Shown here piece by piece: positions 15,405 to 21,669 of a stretch of 21,669 nucleotides of DNA. This stretch comes from Candidatus Schneideria nysicola (lineage in GTDB: Bacteria > Pseudomonadota > Gammaproteobacteria > Enterobacterales > Enterobacteriaceae), in assembly GCF_019923565.1 (NCBI RefSeq), contig NZ_CP074435.1, forward strand, positions 374,177 through 395,845, in the 5' to 3' direction. The notes beneath the pieces were generated by a model. That model did not search any database, was not told the origin of the DNA, and saw nothing but the letters and a program-made list of their open reading frames with translations. Position 1 is the stretch's first letter, and every line of letters begins with the position of its first letter. The translations under genes and the position numbers were made by a program.

Positions 15405-17267
15405 TTATTTGTTTAGATTGTTTTCTTGAATGAAAATATAATCCATAATTTTTCTAGTTACCGAACCGGCCGTTAAGTCACCACTACCATTTTCTAAAAT
15501 GACTACTACTCCTACTCTAGGTTTATCATATGGAGCAAAAGCAATCATTAGTTTATGATCTCTTAACTTTTTAGAAACTTTTTTAGCATTATAAAATTCA
15601 TTTTTTTTTAAACTATAAACTTGGGCAGTACCAGATTTTGCAGCTATCTTATAAGGGGCATTAAAAAAATTTCTATATGCTGTCCCATTGGGTCGATTAG
15701 CAACACCGTACATTCCGTCTTTTACTATTTTCCAAAAAATAGAATAAGGATCTCCTATTTGACTACAAGAATGTTGTTTATAAGTTTTTATACCTTCATG
15801 ATCTTGTATCCCTAATAATAGATGTGGAGTACGTAATAATCCATTGTTAATTAAAGCCATAAGTGCCTTTGACATTTGAATTGGAGTTGCTGTCCAATAA
15901 CCTTGTCCTATTCCAACTGGAATGGTATCTCCTTGATACCAAGGTTTTTTAAAACGATGTTTTTTCCAATCTCTATTGGGCATTACTCCCATAGATTCCT
16001 CTAAAAGATCAATACCTGTGTATTGACCATATCCAAATTTTTTCATCCATTCTGATAAACGATCAATACCTAAATCATAAGCTATTTGATAAAAAAATGT
16101 ATCCGCTGATTCCTCAATTGCTTTAGTCACATTAATTTGACCATGCCCACATCTTTTCCAATCCCTATATCTTTTTTCTGAATTAGGTAATTTCCACCAT
16201 CCTGGATCAAATAATGAAAAATTTTTATTAATAATACCAAGTGTCATTGCTGATACAGATATATATGGTTTAACTGTAGAAGCAGGAGGATACAATCCTT
16301 GTGTAACACGATTAATTAAAGGACAGTTTTCATCTTTTATTAAACCTAGATAATCCTTTTTAGAGATACCTTCTACAAATAAATTAGGATTATAACTAGG
16401 ATTAGATACAAGCGATAATATACCCCCATCTTGGGGATCAACAACAATAACGGCACCTCTACTATTCATTAGTAATTTTTGAACATAACATTGCAGATGA
16501 ATATCTAATGTAAGATAGATATTTTTACCGGGATAAGGTAGTTTTTTTCTTAATTGTCGTATGATTTTACCGTAATTATTAACTTCTATTTCTTTATAAC
16601 CCATTTTTCCCCTTAAAATGGGTTCATAGTAACGTTCAATCCCTAATTTTCCAATATCGTAATTATTAATAGAATGACTTAATAATCCTTTAGGTTGGAA
16701 ATTTTTTATTTCTGAAAGGTTCATTTTTGAAACATAACCAATAGCATGAGTTAAAATAGTATTATATGGATAGTAACGACGTTGATAACTTTTTATCTCT
16801 ACACCAGGAAAATGAAATTGATTAATAGAAAAAATAGCGTGTTGAATTTCACTTAAGTTCCCTTTAATAGGGATGGAGGAAAAACGTCTTGCTCTTTTTC
16901 TTTCTTTTTCAAAATGCATTATATCTTCTACAGTTATATCCATAATGGATTGTAGATCATTTACTGTCTTATTTATGTCTTTAATTTTTTCCGGTATAAT
17001 TTCTAATTGGTAAATTGTACGATTTAATGCGAGTGGTATACCATTACGATCATATATCATTCCACGATTCGGAAAAAGTGGCAGAATTTTAATTCTATTT
17101 TCATTGGAACGAGCTCTATATTTTTCAAAACAAATAATTTGAAGATAATATATGTTAGATATTAAAATTCCATTGAGTAATAAAATTACAAAAATAGCTA
17201 TTAATATACGGTGTAAAAATAATGTTGATTCAGCTAAATAATTTCGTATCGATTCTTTTTTTATCAT
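15405..17267 (-). CDS. mrdA: MrdA (PBP2), peptidoglycan transpeptidase
   Basis: Penicillin-binding protein 2, the cross-linking partner of RodA; anchored by one N-terminal membrane helix (about 17-40) with the rest in the periplasm. Its 620 residues compare with 633 in E. coli, losing only the variable C-terminal tail. The pedestal domain includes PNRGMIYDRNG and the catalytic domain has PPASTVKP with Ser330 and Lys333 (same number as E. coli), SAD (387-389) as the second motif, and KSGTAQV (544-550). KPWYQGDTIPVGIGQGYWTATPIQM is nearly invariant. A nine-A run in the coding strand (about 15601-15609, codons for SLKKN) is slippage-prone. GGAAG just before the ATG serves as ribosome site. In E. 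coli rlmH and rsfS lie upstream; both are missing here and 102 bases of spacer remain before nadD. Confidence 0.97.
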   Translation of the reverse strand: MIKKESIRNYLAESTLFLHRILIAIFVILLLNGILISNIYYLQIICFEKYRARSNENRIKILPLFPNRGMIYDRNGIPLALNRTIYQLEIIPEKIKDINKTVNDLQSIMDITVEDIMHFEKERKRARRFSSIPIKGNLSEIQHAIFSINQFHFPGVEIKSYQRRYYPYNTILTHAIGYVSKMNLSEIKNFQPKGLLSHSINNYDIGKLGIERYYEPILRGKMGYKEIEVNNYGKIIRQLRKKLPYPGKNIYLTLDIHLQCYVQKLLMNSRGAVIVVDPQDGGILSLVSNPSYNPNLFVEGISKKDYLGLIKDENCPLINRVTQGLYPPASTVKPYISVSAMTLGIINKNFSLFDPGWWKLPNSEKRYRDWKRCGHGQINVTKAIEESADTFFYQIAYDLGIDRLSEWMKKFGYGQYTGIDLLEESMGVMPNRDWKKHRFKKPWYQGDTIPVGIGQGYWTATPIQMSKALMALINNGLLRTPHLLLGIQDHEGIKTYKQHSCSQIGDPYSIFWKIVKDGMYGVANRPNGTAYRNFFNAPYKIAAKSGTAQVYSLKKNEFYNAKKVSKKLRDHKLMIAFAPYDKPRVGVVVILENGSGDLTAGSVTRKIMDYIFIQENNLNK

Positions 17268-17369
17268 TCTTCCGTAAAACCATTTAAATAAAAAAATGAT
17301 TAATAAACGTATGTATTATTTTTGAATGGAATAGACAAGCGAATTTGTTAATATGAATGATAATAATAT

Positions 17370-18017
17370 TTAACGATATAATCTTGTATATTGAATATAG
17401 TGATTAACGGATTCAGGTAATAAACTTTTACAAGATTTACCTATATAATAACGATTACGAATTTCACTTGAAGAGATTTTTAATTTAGTAGTAGTAGCAT
17501 AATAAATGAGTCCTGCTGGTTTATTAAATAAGTCTAATGGATTGTTAGTCATTCTATCCGCTAACCATTTTGTCTGACTGCAAAATGGAATATTAGGATA
17601 ACCTGGTCGTGTACATACTAAAATATGACATAAATTTAATAAATCACGACTTCTATACCATTTTGGCAATGTTAAAAATGAATCTTGTCCAATAATTAAT
17701 CCAATAGATATAGTCAAACCATATTTGATTCTTTGATTTTCAAATGTTTCTACTGTCCAAGATGGAATGCTATTATTTTTTAATTCATAATCATCAGCAG
17801 TAAATATCCCTTTTGGCATTTCAGATATAGCTAAATTTATCATATCTAGTCTTTGTTTAGGAGAAGCTTTAGGTTGAGTTCGATGTGGAGGAATATTATT
17901 AGGCATAAATATAATTTTTTTTAATCCAATAAGTTGTATTAACGCATAAGCAGATTTTAAATGACCATAATGAATAGGATCAAAAGTTCCTCCATAAAAA
18001 GCAAGTAAAGTAGACAA
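17370..18017 (-). CDS. nadD: NadD, nicotinate-mononucleotide adenylyltransferase
   Basis: Transfers AMP from ATP to nicotinate mononucleotide, giving deamido-NAD in NAD synthesis; cytosolic nucleotidyltransferase. The 215 residues match the family (213). GGTFDPIHYGHL (9-20) is the phosphate-binding loop with the HxGH-type motif; IIGQDS binds nucleotide; CTRPGY and ISSSEIRNRY are the C-terminal motifs, the last being the ISxTxxR signature in Ser form. No ATG lies at the expected place. A TTG at 18017 gives MSTLLAFYGGTFDP, the same length before the motif as E. coli, but no ribosome-binding site is visible, so initiation may be coupled to holA, whose stop lies 24 bases upstream. ATT just before is another possibility. 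Confidence 0.93.
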   Translation of the reverse strand: MSTLLAFYGGTFDPIHYGHLKSAYALIQLIGLKKIIFMPNNIPPHRTQPKASPKQRLDMINLAISEMPKGIFTADDYELKNNSIPSWTVETFENQRIKYGLTISIGLIIGQDSFLTLPKWYRSRDLLNLCHILVCTRPGYPNIPFCSQTKWLADRMTNNPLDLFNKPAGLIYYATTTKLKISSSEIRNRYYIGKSCKSLLPESVNHYIQYTRLYR

Positions 18018-18041
18018 AATAAATATATTGACGGTAAAGTC

Positions 18042-19046
18042 TTATCTCTTAGATAAGAGAATTATTAGTGTATGTAAATGAAACCAAATAAAATAGTTCT
18101 CATTATTTTTATATTGTAATTCTATTATTTCCATAAATTGAATAGATTTTTTTAATTGTTGAATATCTAATCTATCTAGTGCATTCTTTAATAAAAGACG
18201 ACGATCATACCATATATTGTATTTATAGAATAATTTATGAATCGGTATGTTTATGGTATATCTTTTTAATTTTAATAGGAACAATATTTCTTTTTGAATT
18301 AAACGTAATAAAAGAATTGGTTCAATACCTGATAATTTTAGATGATATAGAATATAACTAGCACGATTCTCTTCTCCAGATAAAACTGCGTCAACCCATT
18401 TAAAATGAGTGAACTGTGAGTAATCATTTATTACTATTTTTAAATGTTTCGTAGAGAATTGTTTTTTATCTGGATAAATTAATAGTAAATTTTCTAAAAT
18501 TTGTACTATAGCAAGTAAATTATTTTCACAATAGTAAGATAACAGTTGACAGGCGTTTTCATCTAAGGACAAATTTAAATTTTTTGCACGATTTAATATC
18601 CAATGATATAATTTTTCTTTTTTTGGTGTATTACAATTGACCAATACTGTAGTGTTATTAGAATTTAATAATTTAAACCAAGTATGATTAGAAGGTTTTT
18701 GGTGAAGTATAAAAATACATAATAGATCATTATGTGATAATGATATTAACTTTTTTAAATTTTCATCTATAGAAGAAATTATATTTTGGGTTCCAAAATG
18801 TATGATTAATGATTGACGATTAGTAAATAAATTTAAATTATTAATAGAATGGAATAATCTATTCCAATCTATAGATTCATATAAAAATATATTTTCATGT
18901 TTATAAAATTTTAATGAATGAGATTGTTTTAATATAAGATTTTTACTTTCTTCTATTAATAAAATATCGTTGCCGATTAAGATATAAAATGAAGCCAAAA
19001 AATTCTGTAATTGATAAACAAGTTTTTCTGACGTTAAGTTAATCAT
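18042..19046 (-). CDS. holA: HolA, DNA polymerase III delta subunit
   Basis: Clamp-loader subunit that opens the beta sliding clamp. At 334 residues it is near the E. coli 343. Identity is low but family stretches occur in order: YILIGNDILLIEES (AAA+-like domain I without a working P-loop), LNLFTNRQSLI, LLCIFI, WILNRAKNLNLSLDENACQLL, CENNLLAIVQILENLLLIYPDKK, and FKWVDAVLSGEENRASYIL followed by IEPILLLRLIQKEILFLLKLKR. I choose the ATG at 19046, whose protein MINLTSEKLVYQL aligns with E. coli MIRLYPEQLRAQL; it overlaps the leuS stop by 8 bases and has AGGAAGA in front. A further in-frame start 15 bases upstream adds residues with no match. The gene follows leuS directly; lptE, which normally lies between, is gone. 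Confidence 0.93.
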   Translation of the reverse strand: MINLTSEKLVYQLQNFLASFYILIGNDILLIEESKNLILKQSHSLKFYKHENIFLYESIDWNRLFHSINNLNLFTNRQSLIIHFGTQNIISSIDENLKKLISLSHNDLLCIFILHQKPSNHTWFKLLNSNNTTVLVNCNTPKKEKLYHWILNRAKNLNLSLDENACQLLSYYCENNLLAIVQILENLLLIYPDKKQFSTKHLKIVINDYSQFTHFKWVDAVLSGEENRASYILYHLKLSGIEPILLLRLIQKEILFLLKLKRYTINIPIHKLFYKYNIWYDRRLLLKNALDRLDIQQLKKSIQFMEIIELQYKNNENYFIWFHLHTLIILLSKR

Positions 19047-21540
19047 TCTTCCTATCGTCATTAAGACTAACTACTAGATTAAAAATTTTTCTTGGAATAT
19101 ATATGGTATTAATTATTTTTTTGTTTTTAATATAATTACTAATTTTTTCTCTTTGAAGAATTAACTTATAAATAACATCTTTATCCATATCCATTTTTAT
19201 ATAAAATTTGTCATATAATTTCCCATTTATTTGAATAATTAATAAATAATTTTCCTCTTGTTCTCTTATTAATTTATTATCTGGAATAGGCCATGAGACA
19301 TAATCAATATTATCTCTACCACCTAATGCTTTCCATAAAATAAAACAAATATGTGGAGTAAATGGAGATAACATTATTACTATAGTCGATAATGTTTCTT
19401 GTAAGATCAAATAATCTTGATCATTTTTTGTTTGAAAATTATTAAATTTATTAACTAATCCCATAATAGTAGAAATAGCAGTATTAAAAGATTGTTTTTT
19501 ATCAATATCTTCAGTTACTTTAACAATAGCTTTATGTAAAGCATATCTTAATTTTTTATTTTTATTACTTAAATTAGTGAAATTTTTCTCTAAGCTTACA
19601 GGAGTAAATTGAAGATGTTCATATACCATTTTCCATATACGTTTCAGAAAACGACTCATTCCCTCTATTCCGGATTCTATCCACTCTAATTTTGATTCTA
19701 CAGGAGCAGCAAACATTATAAAAAGACGAATAGTATCTGAACCATATTTTTCTATAAAAAATTGAGGATTAATCCCATTATTTTTAGATTTCGACATTTT
19801 ACACATGCCATAATGTATTAAAACTCTACCTGTTTTATCTGTTATTTTACTAATTTTATTATTTTTATCTTTGACAATATTTATATCGGTAGGAGAAATC
19901 CAAATACGTTTACCTGTATCATTAATATAATAATAAGCATCAGCTAATACCATACCTTGACATAATAGACGTCTTGCTGGTTCATCTGAACTTAATAATC
20001 CAATATCACGTAATATCTTATGAAAAAATCGAAAGTATATTAAATGCATATTTGCATGTTCAATTCCTCCAATATATTGATCTATTGGAAGCCAGTAATT
20101 AGCTAAAAATGGATTGCATATTCCTTTATTATAAGTAGGACATGTATAACGTATATAATACCAAGACGATTCTATAAAGGTATCAAATGTATCAGTTTCT
20201 AGTTGAATAGATTTTACTTTTTGTGACAGACACTGATTTTGGTATTCCTTTTTCTCTTTTAAAATGAGAGGTAATTTATCAAAAGATAGAGGTAAAGTTT
20301 TACCATCTTTGAATATAAACATTGGGATAGGAACTCCCCAATATCTTTGTCTTGATATACACCAATCTTTTAAAGAATAAATTATTTTTTCTCTAATAAT
20401 TCCTTGGTCTAAAAGACGATCTATAGGAATAATATTTTTATTATATTTATCGGAATTAATATTGAAAATATTATTTTTATTTGCAAAATCTAAATCAGTT
20501 TTTCGTTTATTAGGAACAGCTATTAGACTATTAATTAAATTATGATGAATTTTTATAAAATTAGTAATCCATATTGGTAATTTTTTTCCATTTATAGGGT
20601 TGATTACATATAATCCCGTGTCAATTCCTTCTCTTTTTAAAGAATTATCTTTTTCTATTTGATAAAGAGGAATATCTCTACATTTATTAATAAAATTAAT
20701 CAATTTAGTATTTTTATTTTTTTTTATGATATTTAATGTAAATGGATGATCCCATGTAATTAAAATATAACTACTATTAAATAAATCATCTTTATCTTTT
20801 GTAAAAATAGTTAAAATTTCTGCACTATTAAATATTTGAAAATCAATTTCTATTCCCTCTGATCGACCAATCCAATTACGTTGCATCATTTTTACTTTTT
20901 CAGGCCAATTTTCTAATTTATCTAAATCATAGTATAATTGTTCAGCATAATCTGTGATTTTTAGAAACCATTGAGAAAGTTCTTTTCTTGTTATTGGAGC
21001 ATTACAACGCCAACAACAACCATTTATCACTTGTTCATTGGCGAGTACAGTGTTATCATTAGAACACCAATTGACTGTAGACATTTTTTTATATGCTAAA
21101 CCTTTTTCATATAAAATAATGAATAACCATTGTTCCCATTTATAATAATTTGGATGACATGTTGTAATTTCTCGACTCCAATCATAACTAAATCCCAACA
21201 TTTTTAATTGATTTTTCATATAATTTATATTATAAATCGTCCAATCTGCAGGATTTGTATTATTTTTAATTGCTGCTTCTTCAGCAGGTAATCCAAAGGC
21301 ATCCCATCCCATAGGTTGTAAAACGTTTTTTCCTAATGTACGTTGATATCGAGATATAACATCACTAATAGTATAATTTCTTACATGTCCAATATGTAAT
21401 TGACCTGAAGGATAAGGCATCATTGGTAAACAATAATATTTTTCTTTGTTTGTATCTTCTACAACTTTAAAAGTACAATTTCTTTCCCAATACTTTTGTA
21501 CATATTCTTCTATATTTTTTGGGTTATAATTTTTTTGCAT
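19039..21540 (-). CDS. leuS: LeuS, leucyl-tRNA synthetase with degraded editing site
   Basis: Attaches leucine to tRNA-Leu; class I cytosolic enzyme. At 833 residues it is somewhat shorter than E. coli (860). The synthetic core is intact: HIGH (49-52) in YPSGQLHIGHVRNY, GWDAFGLPAEEAA, zinc-region CCWRC, WSRQRYWG-type ISRQRYWGVPIPM, ETDTFDTFIESSWYY, and KMSKS (581-585). The CP1 editing domain is still present (about 225-395), but its catalytic threonine motif TTRPDT (247-252 in E. coli) reads TKDKDD here in gap-free alignment, so Thr252 is Asp, Arg249 is Asp and Thr248 is Lys. The GTGAVMAVPGHD block is reduced to NSLIAVPNKRK, with only the later Asp kept. Post-transfer editing is probably lost. 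It is the first gene of the minus-strand run and overlaps holA by 8 bases. Confidence 0.97.
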   Translation of the reverse strand: MQKNYNPKNIEEYVQKYWERNCTFKVVEDTNKEKYYCLPMMPYPSGQLHIGHVRNYTISDVISRYQRTLGKNVLQPMGWDAFGLPAEEAAIKNNTNPADWTIYNINYMKNQLKMLGFSYDWSREITTCHPNYYKWEQWLFIILYEKGLAYKKMSTVNWCSNDNTVLANEQVINGCCWRCNAPITRKELSQWFLKITDYAEQLYYDLDKLENWPEKVKMMQRNWIGRSEGIEIDFQIFNSAEILTIFTKDKDDLFNSSYILITWDHPFTLNIIKKNKNTKLINFINKCRDIPLYQIEKDNSLKREGIDTGLYVINPINGKKLPIWITNFIKIHHNLINSLIAVPNKRKTDLDFANKNNIFNINSDKYNKNIIPIDRLLDQGIIREKIIYSLKDWCISRQRYWGVPIPMFIFKDGKTLPLSFDKLPLILKEKKEYQNQCLSQKVKSIQLETDTFDTFIESSWYYIRYTCPTYNKGICNPFLANYWLPIDQYIGGIEHANMHLIYFRFFHKILRDIGLLSSDEPARRLLCQGMVLADAYYYINDTGKRIWISPTDINIVKDKNNKISKITDKTGRVLIHYGMCKMSKSKNNGINPQFFIEKYGSDTIRLFIMFAAPVESKLEWIESGIEGMSRFLKRIWKMVYEHLQFTPVSLEKNFTNLSNKNKKLRYALHKAIVKVTEDIDKKQSFNTAISTIMGLVNKFNNFQTKNDQDYLILQETLSTIVIMLSPFTPHICFILWKALGGRDNIDYVSWPIPDNKLIREQEENYLLIIQINGKLYDKFYIKMDMDKDVIYKLILQREKISNYIKNKKIINTIYIPRKIFNLVVSLNDDRKND

Positions 21541-21669
21541 AAATAGATTAATGATTTATTAAAATTAAAAAATTTATTTATTTAATATATTTTATAATAT
21601 AATCTTGTATTTAATGTTATTATATATTTTACTATACTAAATAAATTGAATTTATAATGAAAATATTTT
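21541..21669. other. A/T-rich leader upstream of leuS
   Basis: These 129 bases hold no gene. They should contain the leuS promoter; on the minus strand TATAGT and TATAAT-like words are present, but the sequence is so A/T-rich that boxes cannot be assigned. No ribosome-binding site is clear just before the leuS ATG. Confidence 0.4.

Noticed and set aside
19047..19061. Upstream start for holA
   Set aside because: The five extra residues lie deeper in leuS and have no counterpart in the family; ATG at 19046 aligns with the E. coli start.
1..21669. tRNA, rRNA, CRISPR array, insertion sequence or prophage
   Set aside because: No cloverleaf with conserved TTCGA-type arm, no regularly spaced repeats, and no transposase, integrase or phage-like protein was seen on either strand.

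Overview
The window looks like part of a reduced, strongly A+T-rich genome of an insect-endosymbiont-like gammaproteobacterium. Nearly every protein aligns, almost without gaps from my memory of the families, with its Enterobacterales (E. coli-type) counterpart. Coding regions have drifted to A/T-rich codons, intergenic spaces are short, old operons have lost members, and one gene is a decaying pseudogene. Blochmannia-, Wigglesworthia- or Baumannia-like lineages are plausible, but I cannot name the species. I see no rRNA, tRNA, CRISPR array, insertion sequence, phage gene or toxin system.

Layout. Positions 1-231 are non-coding, with strong A/T hairpins. 232-3448 (+) is the lipopolysaccharide (LPS) block: kdsD pseudogene, kdsC, lptC, lptA, lptB. 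3485-4168 (+) is yggS (PLP homeostasis). 4458-6821 (+) is the glycerol pair glpF-glpK. 6854-8041 (-) is the efflux transporter emrD. 8245-9872 (+) holds fpr and tpiA. 9886-10551 (-) is rpiA. 10734-11480 (+) is yciK. From 11481 to 21540 everything is on the minus strand, in transcription order leuS, holA, nadD, mrdA, rodA, dsbB, pssA and a truncated polA (5'-nuclease domain only).

How the genes fit together. GlpF and GlpK would bring in host glycerol and make glycerol-3-phosphate, and PssA uses CDP-diacylglycerol to make phosphatidylserine, so phospholipid supply is a shared theme. TpiA and RpiA serve glycolysis and the pentose phosphate pathway. RodA and PBP2 keep a rod-elongation machine. 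DsbB recharges periplasmic disulfide formation. NadD makes NAD. HolA and LeuRS serve replication and translation.

What stands out is patchy decay of regulation, proofreading and LPS. kdsD is destroyed. lptE is missing from its usual place between leuS and holA. The signal-peptide part of lptA is out of frame across a ten-T run. The LeuRS editing site has lost its conserved threonine motif. PolA keeps only its flap-nuclease domain. Glycerol kinase has lost the arginine that binds its inhibitor fructose-1,6-bisphosphate. I found no wholly new multi-gene system; the best leads are these losses and a palindrome-rich leader in front of fpr.
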